64,000 bases of DNA from an uncultured Muribaculaceae bacterium. Lineage in GTDB: Bacteria; Bacteroidota; Bacteroidia; Bacteroidales; Muribaculaceae. The stretch lies in assembly GCA_910584125.1 (NCBI GenBank), contig CAJTXU010000012.1, positions 1 to 64,000 of the forward strand, written 5' to 3'. Below the pieces are notes generated by a model. That model saw nothing but the letters and a program-made list of their open reading frames with translations. It searched no databases and was not told where the DNA came from. The position numbers and the translations under genes are program-made. This document shows, one piece after another, positions 47,520-55,857 of this stretch; the first letter of the stretch is position 1; every line of letters begins with the position of its first letter.

Positions 47520-48122
47520 ATGAGAAAGATCAACGAAATATTCTATTCGCTGCAGGGAGAGGGGCACCACACGGGTTACCCCTCTGTCTTTATCCGCTTC
47601 GCGGGGTGCAATCTGGCCTGCCCCTTCTGCGACACCCGCCACTCGGAGGGGATATTCATGGACGACGACGCGATTGTCCACGCGGTGAAGCTCTACACGG
47701 CCGAGTGGATCGTGCTGACTGGCGGCGAGCCCGCGCTGGCCATCGACGAGGACTTCATCCATCTGCTCAAGCGCGCCACGGGCAAGAAGATAGCCATCGA
47801 GACCAACGGCACCGTGCCGTTGCCCGACGGCATCGACTGGGTCACGGTGTCGCCCAAGGGGGGCATCTGCGGCGACGGCTGCGTCGCCGAGGTGGCCGTG
47901 GACCGTGCCGACGAGATAAAAGTGGTGGACGTGGGCCAGGAGCTCGAACCCTATTTCGGACTGCCCTGCAAGGGCCCGAAGACGCTCATGTATCTGCAGC
48001 CCTGCTATGTAGACGACCCCGGGGAGTTCGCCGCCAACCGCCTGCGCACCGTGCGCCGCGTGCTGGCCGACCCGCGCTGGACGCTGTCGGTGCAGCTCCA
48101 CCGTTTTTTAGGCATACCTTGA
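47520..48122 (+). CDS. queE: 7-carboxy-7-deazaguanine synthase (radical SAM)
   Basis: QueE makes the 7-deazaguanine ring from 6-carboxytetrahydropterin. The 200-residue radical SAM enzyme has EIFYSLQGEGHHTGYPSVFIRF (shown in part) and the cluster motif CNLACPFC (C-x3-C-x2-C), then LTGGEPAL and IETNGTVPLP. Length is typical for the short QueE class. The protein ends QLHRFLGIP. queC starts 12 bases later. Confidence 0.95.
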   Translation: MRKINEIFYSLQGEGHHTGYPSVFIRFAGCNLACPFCDTRHSEGIFMDDDAIVHAVKLYTAEWIVLTGGEPALAIDEDFIHLLKRATGKKIAIETNGTVPLPDGIDWVTVSPKGGICGDGCVAEVAVDRADEIKVVDVGQELEPYFGLPCKGPKTLMYLQPCYVDDPGEFAANRLRTVRRVLADPRWTLSVQLHRFLGIP

Positions 48123-48134
48123 TATACGGACGAT

Positions 48135-48788
48135 ATGAAAGATTCAGTGATAGTTGTATCGGGCGGCATGGACTCCGTGACGCTGATGCATGAATACAGC
48201 GCGCGGATTGCGCTGGCGGTCACGTTCGACTACGGTTCGAACCACAACGCGCGCGAGATAGCCTGCGCCCGGCGTCAGTGCGCTGCGCTCGGCATCGAGC
48301 ATATAGTGATTCCGCTCGAGTTCATGGGCCGGTATTTCAAGAGCTCGCTGCTGTCGGGGGCCGACGACATCCCCGAGGGCCATTACGCCGACGACAACAT
48401 GAAGAGCACGGTGGTGCCCTTCCGCAACGGCATAATGCTTTCGGTGGCCTGCGGGCTGGCCGAGAGCCGCGGCCTGGCCCACGTGATGATAGCCAACCAC
48501 GGGGGCGACCACGCCATCTATCCCGACTGCCGCGGCGGATTCATCGACGCCATGAGCCGCGCCATGAGCGAAGGAACATACGAAGGCATCGACATCATCG
48601 CGCCCTATACGGGCATCTCCAAGAGCGACATCGCCCGGAGGGGCGCCGCTCTCGGAGTCGATTATGCCGACACCTACTCGTGCTATAAGGGAGGGGAGCG
48701 CCACTGCGGCGTCTGCGGCACGTGCGTCGAGCGACGCGAGGCATTCGCCCTGGCCGGTGTCCCCGACCCGACCGATTATTCGGCGTAG
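48135..48788 (+). CDS. queC: 7-cyano-7-deazaguanine synthase
   Basis: QueC converts carboxy-deazaguanine with ammonia and ATP to preQ0. The 217-residue protein begins with the PP-loop VVSGGMDSVTLM and ends with the four-cysteine zinc motif CYKGGERHCGVCGTC. FDYGSNHNARE is also conserved. It completes the queDEC run; the last enzyme, QueF, is nearby at 50085. The 3' end overlaps a convergent small gene by 13 bases. Confidence 0.96.
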   Translation: MKDSVIVVSGGMDSVTLMHEYSARIALAVTFDYGSNHNAREIACARRQCAALGIEHIVIPLEFMGRYFKSSLLSGADDIPEGHYADDNMKSTVVPFRNGIMLSVACGLAESRGLAHVMIANHGGDHAIYPDCRGGFIDAMSRAMSEGTYEGIDIIAPYTGISKSDIARRGAALGVDYADTYSCYKGGERHCGVCGTCVERREAFALAGVPDPTDYSA

Positions 48789-49009
48789 GCCCGTATCACC
48801 GGGCTCTCGACGTCGACGCCGTAACGGTCGGCGAACTTCAGGATGTTGACCGCCAGTTCGTGGCGCAACTCCTCGGGACAATAACGGAAATAAGCCTCGG
48901 CGGCGCGCACATGCGCCGCGTCGGGCATCGGATACTCGCGGCGCCCCGGAAGTCCGAACTCTCCGTCAGGGAGTTCCTTGCGCTCTTCAGTGTTTAATCT
49001 GTCATTCAT
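48776..49009 (-). CDS. Small conserved hypothetical protein, convergent with queC
   Basis: A 77-residue soluble protein without signal or membrane segment. The middle (LPDGEFGLPGRREYPMPDAAHV, shown in part) resembles a motif seen in small proteins and phage structural proteins of the DUF6582 type, where L-P-x-x-x-F-x-x-P-x-x-R-x-Y-P recurs. The remainder is a helical pattern (AAEAYFRYCPEELRHELAVN). Its stop lies inside queC, a 13-base tail-to-tail overlap. Function is unknown. Confidence 0.7.
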   Translation of the reverse strand: MNDRLNTEERKELPDGEFGLPGRREYPMPDAAHVRAAEAYFRYCPEELRHELAVNILKFADRYGVDVESPVIRAYAE

Positions 49010-49013
49010 AGCA

Positions 49014-49042
49014 TTGAATTTAAAAAATTTTTTGTACCTTTG
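49014..49042 (+). promoter_or_regulatory. Promoter of manA-queF
   Basis: TTG (49014-49016) and TACCTTTG (49035-49042) are about 18 bases apart; the ATG follows after 63 bases. Confidence 0.65.
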
Positions 49043-49105
49043 TAGATATAACGCTACCGAGTCGTCGGAGTTTTTTATAAAACACTATTCTTACCACCGT
49101 TAGCC

Positions 49106-50068
49106 ATGTGGAAATTCAAACCGATACTGAAGAGCACAATCTGGGGAGGCAGCCGCATCATCCCCTTCAAACGTCTTGACGTTCGTCTCGATGACGTGGG
49201 CGAAAGCTGGGAAATCAGCGGAGTCCCGGGCATGGAGACCGTCGTCGAGTCAGGCCTCGACGCGGGCCTGACGGTCACGCAGCTTGTTGACAAATACGGC
49301 CCCGCGCTGATGGGGGAGAAGAACTATAAGAAATATGGCGACGACTTCCCGCTGCTGGTGAAGTTCATCGACGCCCGCGCCGAGCTGTCGGTGCAGGTGC
49401 ATCCCGACGACGCGCTGGCGCAGCGGCGCGGGCATAAGTGGGGCAAGACCGAGATGTGGTATATCGTCGAGGCTGCCAAGGGAGCCCGCATCGCCTCCGG
49501 CTTCAGGACTCCGGTCGACCCGGCCGACTACGACTCGCTCGTGGAGAGCGGCCGCATCGAGGACGTGCTCGGATATATCGACGTCAGGCCTGGAGAGGTT
49601 TATATGACGCCCGCCGGGCGCGTGCACGCCATCGGGCGCGGATGCTTCCTGGTCGAGATCCAGCAGACCAGTGACCTGACCTACCGCATCTACGACTATC
49701 ACCGCCGCGACAGCGAGGGGAAGGAGCGCGAGCTCCACACCGAACTGGCCCGCGAGGCGATTGACTTCAACGACACCGGCGTCGAGGCCATCCCCTATCA
49801 GCAGCGCATGAACGTGCCCGTCACCGTGGCGCGCACACCCTATTTCATCACCAACGTGCTCAACGCCGACACCGACCTGCTGCGCGACTATTCCGAGAGC
49901 GACACGTTCGTGATCCTTGTGATGGTGGACGGCGAAGCGGAGATCACATGCGGCAGCGAGTCGGTCAAGGCGCGTCGCGGCCAGACGCTGCTCGTGCCGG
50001 CGTCGGCCACAGGCATCACCATCACCCCGGTGAAGACATGCCGCATCATAGAGACATACATCAAATAG
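49106..50068 (+). CDS. manA: Class I mannose-6-phosphate isomerase
   Basis: The enzyme interconverts fructose-6-phosphate and mannose-6-phosphate, linking glycolysis with mannose and GDP-mannose sugars. The 320-residue protein is the short form found in Firmicutes and Bacteroidetes: KPILKSTIWGGSRI at the start, zinc site in LSVQVHPDDALAQ (His near residue 100), TEMWYIVEA (Glu) and PAGRVHAIGRGCFLVEIQQ (His, active Arg region). A cupin-like C-terminal domain follows. queF starts 16 bases later, so these unlike functions share a transcript. Confidence 0.95.
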   Translation: MWKFKPILKSTIWGGSRIIPFKRLDVRLDDVGESWEISGVPGMETVVESGLDAGLTVTQLVDKYGPALMGEKNYKKYGDDFPLLVKFIDARAELSVQVHPDDALAQRRGHKWGKTEMWYIVEAAKGARIASGFRTPVDPADYDSLVESGRIEDVLGYIDVRPGEVYMTPAGRVHAIGRGCFLVEIQQTSDLTYRIYDYHRRDSEGKERELHTELAREAIDFNDTGVEAIPYQQRMNVPVTVARTPYFITNVLNADTDLLRDYSESDTFVILVMVDGEAEITCGSESVKARRGQTLLVPASATGITITPVKTCRIIETYIK

Positions 50069-50084
50069 CCACAACAGACAGAAT

Positions 50085-50552
50085 ATGAGAAACGAAGAGG
50101 AACTGCAGGGAGTGACGCTGCTCGGTAACCAGGGCACGGTCTACTCCGACGACTACAGCCCGGAGGTGCTCGAGACATTCGTCAACAAGCATCCCGACCG
50201 TGAGTACGTGGTGCGTTTCGACTGTCCGGAGTTCACCACGCTCTGCCCCAAGACGGGCCAGCCCGACTTCGGCCACATCTACATATCCTACATACCGCGC
50301 GAGCGCATGGTGGAGAGCAAGAGCCTGAAACTCTATCTCTTCAGTTTCCGCAACCACGGCGACTTCCACGAAGACTGCGTCAACATCATCCTCAACGACC
50401 TCTGGGCGCTGATGGATCCGCGCTACATAGAGGTCGAGGGGCGCTTCATGCCGCGCGGCGGCATCAGCATCCATCCGTTCGCCAGCCGAGGGGATGCCGA
50501 CCACGCAGACCTGGCCCGCCGCCGCCGCGAGCAGAAACTGGACCCGGCCTGA
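50085..50552 (+). CDS. queF: NADPH-dependent 7-cyano-7-deazaguanine reductase
   Basis: QueF reduces the nitrile of preQ0 to the aminomethyl group of preQ1, the base inserted in tRNA. The 155-residue protein is the short, unimodular class. The catalytic cysteine is in FTTLCPKTGQPDFG (about residue 54), the substrate Glu and NADPH loop are in ESKSLKLYLFSFRNHGDFHED (shown in part). With queD, queE and queC close by, all four dedicated steps from dihydroneopterin triphosphate to preQ1 are in this window. It is followed by a decamer repeat tract. Confidence 0.96.
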   Translation: MRNEEELQGVTLLGNQGTVYSDDYSPEVLETFVNKHPDREYVVRFDCPEFTTLCPKTGQPDFGHIYISYIPRERMVESKSLKLYLFSFRNHGDFHEDCVNIILNDLWALMDPRYIEVEGRFMPRGGISIHPFASRGDADHADLARRRREQKLDPA

Positions 50553-50582
50553 ATCCCGAACCTCGAGAATCTCAAGTTGAAT

Positions 50583-50642
50583 CGGGACAAATCGGGACAA
50601 AACGAGATAAATCGGGATAAAACGGGACAAAACGAGAATAAA
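50583..50642. repeat. Decamer tandem repeat, 6 units
   Basis: Six 10-bp units such as CGGGACAAAT, CGGGACAAAA, CGAGATAAAT and CGGGATAAAA fill most of the gap between queF and the TM2 gene. The unit is the same family as that at 56881-56940. Confidence 0.8.
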
Positions 50643-50656
50643 CAAAACTAAACGAT

Positions 50657-51079
50657 ATGAATTATTTTCTTGATTATAACGGCCGTGTCATCGGTCCGAT
50701 GACCGCGATGCAGGTCATGGGTTACAATCCCACCTACGACGTCCGCGTCAGCCTCGACGGCGTCAACTGGCAGCCGCTCTACACGTTCCCCGAGCTGATG
50801 AGCCTCTATAACGAACGCTCGAAATATGGCGAGCAGCAGCAGATCGACTCCAAGAAGACCCTCTGCGGCATCATGGCCATAATCTTCGGAACGCTCGGAG
50901 TGCAGTATTTCGTGCTCGGCAAGGTGCCCGCGGGCTTCATCACCATCCTGCTCAGCATCGTGACGTGCGGCGCGTGGGAAATCATCACCCTCATCCAGGG
51001 CATCATGATGCTCTGCATGAGCGACGACGAGTTCCGCCGCAAATACATCGACACCACATCGACTTTCCCACTGTTCTGA
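50657..51079 (+). CDS. GYF_2-like/TM2 domain membrane protein
   Basis: A 140-residue protein. Residues 1-50 (YFLDYNGRVIGPMTAMQV, then DGVNWQPLYTFPEL) look like the GYF_2 domain, a small peptide-binding fold with the G-x-x-x-GP and W-x-P-L pattern. Residues 70-125 are a TM2 domain: two helices with GIMAIIFGTLGVQYFVLGK and then GFITILLSIVTCGAWEI. The short C-terminus is polar. Topology puts the GYF-like domain in the cytoplasm. Its partners and function are unknown. The gene sits between queF and the topoisomerase gene. Confidence 0.82.
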   Translation: MNYFLDYNGRVIGPMTAMQVMGYNPTYDVRVSLDGVNWQPLYTFPELMSLYNERSKYGEQQQIDSKKTLCGIMAIIFGTLGVQYFVLGKVPAGFITILLSIVTCGAWEIITLIQGIMMLCMSDDEFRRKYIDTTSTFPLF

Positions 51080-51144
51080 AACCGACAACACCACAATAAT
51101 GAGCCGCGCCGACCGGGCGCGGGAATAAAAAACACTGTCTCCCG

Positions 51145-53781
51145 ATGATTCCACCCACCGACCGAAAGACCGTCCTCTCGGGCATGTTCCGCGACTGGTA
51201 TCTCGAATATGCCTCCTACGTCATCCTCGAACGCGCCGTCCCGCACATCGAAGACGGCCTGAAGCCCGTGCAGCGCCGCATCCTGCACACGATGCAGCGG
51301 CTTGACGACGGACACTTCAACAAGGTGGCCAACATCGTGGGCCGCACCATGGCCTTCCATCCGCACGGCGACGCCTCGATCGGCGACGCCCTGGTGCAGT
51401 TGGGCCAGAAAATGCTGCTCGTCGACACGCAGGGAAACTGGGGAAACATCATCACCGGCGACTCGGCGGCCGCGCCCCGTTACATCGAGGGCCGACTCTC
51501 TGAGTTCGCCATCGAGACGGCCTTCTCGCCCAAGATCACCGAGTGGACGCCCAGCTATGACGGCCGCGACAAGGAGCCCGTGACGCTCCCCATGAAGTTC
51601 CCCCTGCTTCTCGCCCAGGGCGTGGAGGGCATCGCCGTCGGACTGTCGTCGAAGATTCTGCCCCACAATTTCAACGAGATAATCGACGCCGCCATCGACT
51701 GCCTCAACGGCCGCCCGTTCAAGCTGTTGCCGGACTTCCAGACGGGCGGTCTGATGGACGCCTCGAAGTATAACGACGGCGCGCGAGGCGGTTCGGTCAA
51801 GGTGCGCGCCAAGATCGAGAAGATCGACAACAAGACGCTCGTCATCACAGAGCTGCCGTATGGCAAGACGACCTCTACGCTGATCGCCTCCATACTCTCG
51901 GCCATGGAGAAGGGCAAGATTAAGGTGCGCAAGGTAGACGACAACACATCGAGCCAGGCCCGTATCGTGGTTCACCTCATCCCCGGCTCGAGCTCCGACA
52001 AGACCATCGACGCCCTCTACGCCTTCACCGACTGCGAGGTCTCGGTGTCGCCCAACTGCTGCGTGATACGCGACAGCAAGCCTGAGTTCCTCTCCGTCTC
52101 CGAACTGCTGCGCGACTCCGTGAGCCGCACGCGCCACATCCTGCTGCGCGAGCTCGATATTGCCCTCGGCGAGGCCCGCGAGAGCCAGCTCTTCGCCTCG
52201 CTGGAGAAGATCTTCATCGAGCAGCGCATCTACAAAGACCGCGCCATAGAGCAGGCCGCCGACATGGAGTCGGCCATACGCCGCGTCGACGAGCTGCTCG
52301 AGCCTTTCAAGCCCTCTTTCTTCCGCGAGATCACCGACGACGACCTGATCCGCCTCTGGGAGATAAAGATGGCCCGTATCCTTAAGTTCAACTCGTCGAA
52401 GGCCGACGAGAAAATCGCGCGCCTCGACGCCGAGATCGCCCGCATCGCCGACGACATCGAGCACATCGACCGCACCACCGAACGCTGGTATCTGCATCTA
52501 AAGGAGAAATACGGCGACCGCTTCCCGAGGCTCACCACCATCCGCAGCTTCGACTCGATCGAGGCCTCCAAGGTGGCCGAGGCCAACCGCCGCCTCTATT
52601 TCGACGCCGAGGGCAGCTTCATCGGCACCGGACTGAAGGAGGGCGAGTTCCTCTTCACCTGCTCAGACATCGACGACATACTCGTCATCTACCGCGACGG
52701 CACCTACAAGATAGTTCGCGTGGCCGACAAGCTCTATATCGGCAAGTCGAAGAGCAACAAGGTGATACACATCGGCATATTCAAGAAGAACGACCGCCGC
52801 ACCATCTATAACGTCATCTACCGCAACGGCAAGGCCGGCAACTACTACATGAAGCGGTTCTTCATCACCGGTCTGACCCGCGAGAAAGACTACGACCTCA
52901 CCAAGGGTCTGCCCGGCTCGCGTGTGGAGTGGCTCACCGCCAACCCGAACGGCGAGGCCGAGACCGTGCGCGTCACTCTGGCCGACGAACCCAACGAGTC
53001 CGGACGCCGCCCGCGCAACACGGAGCTGAGCATCAACTTCGCCGACCAGCTCATCAAGGGCAAGGAGTCGCTGGGCAATCTCGTTACGAAATTCCGCATC
53101 AAGAGCGTATCGCTCGAGAAGCGGGGAAGCTCGACTCTCGGCGGCCGCGAGGTGTGGTTCGACCGAGACGTGCTGCGCCTCAACTACGAACGGCGCGGCG
53201 AGAGCCTCGGCATCTTCAAGGGCGACGACAAGGTGCTCGTCATCACCCGCGACGGCGAGTATTTCACCTCCACCTACTCCGACACCAACCATTACGAAGA
53301 CAACATACTCCGCATCGAGAAGTTCGACCCCCACAAGGAGTGGACATTGGTGCTGTTCGACAACGCCCTCGGCTATCCCTATCTGAAGCGCTTCAAGTTC
53401 GAGGCCTCGGCGAGACCCCAGCGGTTTGTCGGCGGCGACGAGGGCGGAAGCATCCTGCTTCTCACCGACCGTCAGCACGCGCGGCTGCTTCTCACGTTCG
53501 GCGGCGCCGACGAGGTGCGTCCGCAGGTGGAGGTCGACGCCGACACGTTCATCGGCATCAAGTCGTTCAAGGCCAAGGGCAAGCGCCTCACCCAATACAA
53601 CCTCGCCTCCGTGGCCGACATCACGCCCGAGCCCGAGCCCGAGTCGGAACCGGAGGCTCCGCAGGAAGAGCCGGAAAGCCCTCAGCCGGAGTCGGGCTGT
53701 GGCGAGCCGGCAGGCGAGCCCCAGATAGCCCCCGAGCCCCATTCACCCGAGCAACCCTCTCTCTTCGATGAAATCGATTAG
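51145..53781 (+). CDS. parC: DNA topoisomerase IV subunit A
   Basis: The subunit cuts and rejoins DNA for decatenation, acting with ParE (not in this window). The 878-residue protein has the breakage-reunion domain with LKPVQRRIL, VGRTMAFHPHGDASIGDALV (shown in part) and the active tyrosine in SAAAPRYIEGRLSE (about residue 116). The coiled-coil and C-terminal beta-pinwheel region follow, but its GyrA-box is not evident, favouring topoisomerase IV over gyrase. The tail from about residue 830 is acidic and proline rich (EPEPESEPEAPQEEP). It overlaps the next gene by 14 bases. Confidence 0.93.
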   Translation: MIPPTDRKTVLSGMFRDWYLEYASYVILERAVPHIEDGLKPVQRRILHTMQRLDDGHFNKVANIVGRTMAFHPHGDASIGDALVQLGQKMLLVDTQGNWGNIITGDSAAAPRYIEGRLSEFAIETAFSPKITEWTPSYDGRDKEPVTLPMKFPLLLAQGVEGIAVGLSSKILPHNFNEIIDAAIDCLNGRPFKLLPDFQTGGLMDASKYNDGARGGSVKVRAKIEKIDNKTLVITELPYGKTTSTLIASILSAMEKGKIKVRKVDDNTSSQARIVVHLIPGSSSDKTIDALYAFTDCEVSVSPNCCVIRDSKPEFLSVSELLRDSVSRTRHILLRELDIALGEARESQLFASLEKIFIEQRIYKDRAIEQAADMESAIRRVDELLEPFKPSFFREITDDDLIRLWEIKMARILKFNSSKADEKIARLDAEIARIADDIEHIDRTTERWYLHLKEKYGDRFPRLTTIRSFDSIEASKVAEANRRLYFDAEGSFIGTGLKEGEFLFTCSDIDDILVIYRDGTYKIVRVADKLYIGKSKSNKVIHIGIFKKNDRRTIYNVIYRNGKAGNYYMKRFFITGLTREKDYDLTKGLPGSRVEWLTANPNGEAETVRVTLADEPNESGRRPRNTELSINFADQLIKGKESLGNLVTKFRIKSVSLEKRGSSTLGGREVWFDRDVLRLNYERRGESLGIFKGDDKVLVITRDGEYFTSTYSDTNHYEDNILRIEKFDPHKEWTLVLFDNALGYPYLKRFKFEASARPQRFVGGDEGGSILLLTDRQHARLLLTFGGADEVRPQVEVDADTFIGIKSFKAKGKRLTQYNLASVADITPEPEPESEPEAPQEEPESPQPESGCGEPAGEPQIAPEPHSPEQPSLFDEID

Positions 53782-54583
53782 GATGATATTGATGCTGATT
53801 CTGGTCGCGCTGGGCGCGGCCGGTTTCGGCGCGTCGGGCGCGAGGCCCGACTCGGTGGCCGACGCTTCGTCGCGGCCGATACTTTCGATTTACAGCGTCG
53901 AGATCGGCGGCGCGCGCGACCTCTCCACCTATCTCTCGCCGCTCTACTACGACGGTCTCGACATGGCACTGAGCGGAAGCTGGACCAAGGACTTCAACCG
54001 CTGGAGCGACCGCTGCGAGATGTGCTTCGAGGCTATGGTCGACTTCCAGTCGATGCTCAACCCGTCGGGAAACGCGCGTATGTATGGCGCGACGGGGCGT
54101 TTCGGCTGGGGGCTGTCATGGAGCCACAGATTCGCGGGAGCGTGGCGCGTCACAGTCGGGCCGATGCTCGACATATACGGCGGCGCGCTCTATCTGGCGC
54201 GCAACGGCAACAACCCCGTCTCCGTCCTCGCCTCGGCCGGCATAGACACCCATGCGTCGCTGAGATGGCGCGGGCGTATGGGCAGACTCCCCGTCGAGGT
54301 GGCCGACGAACTGCGCGTTCCGACTCTCTCGGTGTTCTTCTGCCCCGAGTATGGCGAATCATATTACGAGATATATCTCGGCAACAGGCGCGGGCTCGCG
54401 CATTGCGGCTGGTGGGGCAACGCCTTCGGCATCGACAATCTCATCTCGCTGCGCATGAATTTCGGCAAGACCGGTCTGATGGTGGGTTATCGTCTGGACA
54501 TGAGACGATTCGACGCCAATCACCTCGACACACAGATAGTCCGCAATGCCTTCGTGATCGGCGTCATACCCAATATTAAGTAA
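53768..54583 (+). CDS. Exported DUF3316-like envelope protein
   Basis: A 271-residue protein with a signal peptide (MKSIRMILMLILVALGAAGF, cleavage about residue 25). The rest alternates short aromatic/glycine-rich strands (YGATGRFGWGLSWSHRFAG, MLDIYGGALYLARNGNN) like a small outer-membrane barrel. It matches the pattern of Bacteroidetes DUF3316 proteins; I know no function. Its start lies inside the end of parC, 14 bases before that stop, so translation is probably coupled. The stop codon falls at the start of a heptamer repeat tract. Confidence 0.78.
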   Translation: MKSIRMILMLILVALGAAGFGASGARPDSVADASSRPILSIYSVEIGGARDLSTYLSPLYYDGLDMALSGSWTKDFNRWSDRCEMCFEAMVDFQSMLNPSGNARMYGATGRFGWGLSWSHRFAGAWRVTVGPMLDIYGGALYLARNGNNPVSVLASAGIDTHASLRWRGRMGRLPVEVADELRVPTLSVFFCPEYGESYYEIYLGNRRGLAHCGWWGNAFGIDNLISLRMNFGKTGLMVGYRLDMRRFDANHLDTQIVRNAFVIGVIPNIK

Positions 54584-54641
54584 TAAGTAAAAAGTAATAC
54601 GTAAAAAGTATAAAGTAATAAGTAAAAAGTATTAAGTAATA
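54579..54641. repeat. Heptamer tandem repeat, 9 units, with inverted partner
   Basis: Nine 7-bp units (AGTAATA, AGTAAAA, AGTAATA, CGTAAAA, AGTATAA and so on) start inside the last codons of the DUF3316-like gene. A reversed, less regular run of the same motif (GTATTACTTATTACTTCTTACTTTTTACTT, shown in part) follows at 54658-54700, so the two can pair. This lies between two converging genes. Confidence 0.8.
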
Positions 54642-54701
54642 CGATATCAAATTGCCCGTATTACTTATTACTTCTTACTTTTTACTTTATTATTACTTGA
54701 T

Positions 54702-55649
54702 TTACATTTCGATGATTGCCGCTCCGCAGCTATAGCCTCCGCCGAACACGGTGAGGCCCACGCGCTCGCCGCGGGCGAATGAGTCGCGTCGCTGCGAGAA
54801 CACCAGCGCCACGCCCGCGCTGCCCGTGTTGCCGAGTTCGCCGATATTGTTCTCGAAGCGTTCCATGGGGAGGCGTAGCTGATGGGCCACGTTGGCCACG
54901 ATGCGCAGATTGGCCTGGTGGCAGATTATGTGGTCGAGGTCCGCCGGCTTGAGGTCGCCGACCTCGGCCGCGGCCTTGTCGAGCGCGTCGATCATATAGT
55001 TGCAGGCGTGCATGAAGACATCCTTGCCGAAGGGCATGGTGATTCCCCCTTCTTTCGGACGGAGCTGAACGCCCTCGGGGCCTTTCGAGACGTTGCCGAG
55101 GCCGCAGGTGTAGATTGCCTTGATTTCGGGCTCGCCGTCGGCGCAAGGATCCTTTGACACGAAGAAAGCGACCGCGGCGTCGCCCCAGAGGTGGCCGCAG
55201 GTCTTGTCGTTCTCGTTGGCGTAGTATGAATTGCACTCCGAGCATACGAGCAGGGCCTTCGAGGCCTTGCCCGAGGCGAAATACGCATCGATCATCTCAA
55301 GGCCGTTGACGAACGACGAACATGCCGACGAGAGATATACGGCCTTCGCGCCGTCAATGTCGAATTCCTTCTGGGCCTCGTGGGCGAGGGTAGCCACAGT
55401 GTCGTAGGCCGAATAGGCCGCGGAGACGATTAGGTCAACGTCCTTCACGTCGTAGGGGAGTTTCGGCAGCGCGTTTCTGATGGCGTCGAGACCCATGGAG
55501 TTGTGGCCCTCGTTCTCGGCCACGCGCGAGCGCGTGTGGATGCCCGTGCGGCGCACGATCCACTCGTCGGTAAGTCCGTTGATCGGGAGGAAATAAGCGT
55601 TGTCTATTCTGGCGGAGGGGATGTAGTGCCCCGTGGCGTTGATGTACAT
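54702..55649 (-). CDS. Beta-ketoacyl-ACP synthase III-like protein
   Basis: A 315-residue thiolase-fold enzyme of the FabH type. Catalytic triad: Cys in LSSACSSFVNGLE (about residue 108), His in HIICHQANLRI (about 232) and Asn in ENNIGELGNTGSAG (about 262). The front part (ATGHYIPSARIDNAYFLP) differs from the standard housekeeping FabH start, so this may be a specialised paralogue. It has its own promoter (55739-55746) and lies just below the pseudaminic acid genes on the same strand. It may supply an acyl or keto-acyl group to a surface glycan or lipid; that is inference. Confidence 0.88.
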   Translation of the reverse strand: MYINATGHYIPSARIDNAYFLPINGLTDEWIVRRTGIHTRSRVAENEGHNSMGLDAIRNALPKLPYDVKDVDLIVSAAYSAYDTVATLAHEAQKEFDIDGAKAVYLSSACSSFVNGLEMIDAYFASGKASKALLVCSECNSYYANENDKTCGHLWGDAAVAFFVSKDPCADGEPEIKAIYTCGLGNVSKGPEGVQLRPKEGGITMPFGKDVFMHACNYMIDALDKAAAEVGDLKPADLDHIICHQANLRIVANVAHQLRLPMERFENNIGELGNTGSAGVALVFSQRRDSFARGERVGLTVFGGGYSCGAAIIEM

Positions 55650-55738
55650 TTGATGATTCGATTTTCGGTATTGTTGATGATCTGAGGGAAATATCGAGGC
55701 GGAGGAGGTCGCGACTGCACATTTGCCCTAAAACTGTG

Positions 55739-55746
55739 CAAAGTTA
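55739..55746 (-). promoter_or_regulatory. -7 promoter box of the KAS III-like gene
   Basis: On the minus strand this is TAACTTTG, matching TAnnTTTG, about 90 bases before the start codon. Confidence 0.65.
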
Positions 55747-55857
55747 GAAAAAATATTCCATATGCGCAAATACAAAATCGCAACGCCCTGAGGCATTGCG
55801 AAATAAAATGCGGATTCAACTTTAAGTTAAACCTCGCGGCCGGAAATCGGTGCTTGC

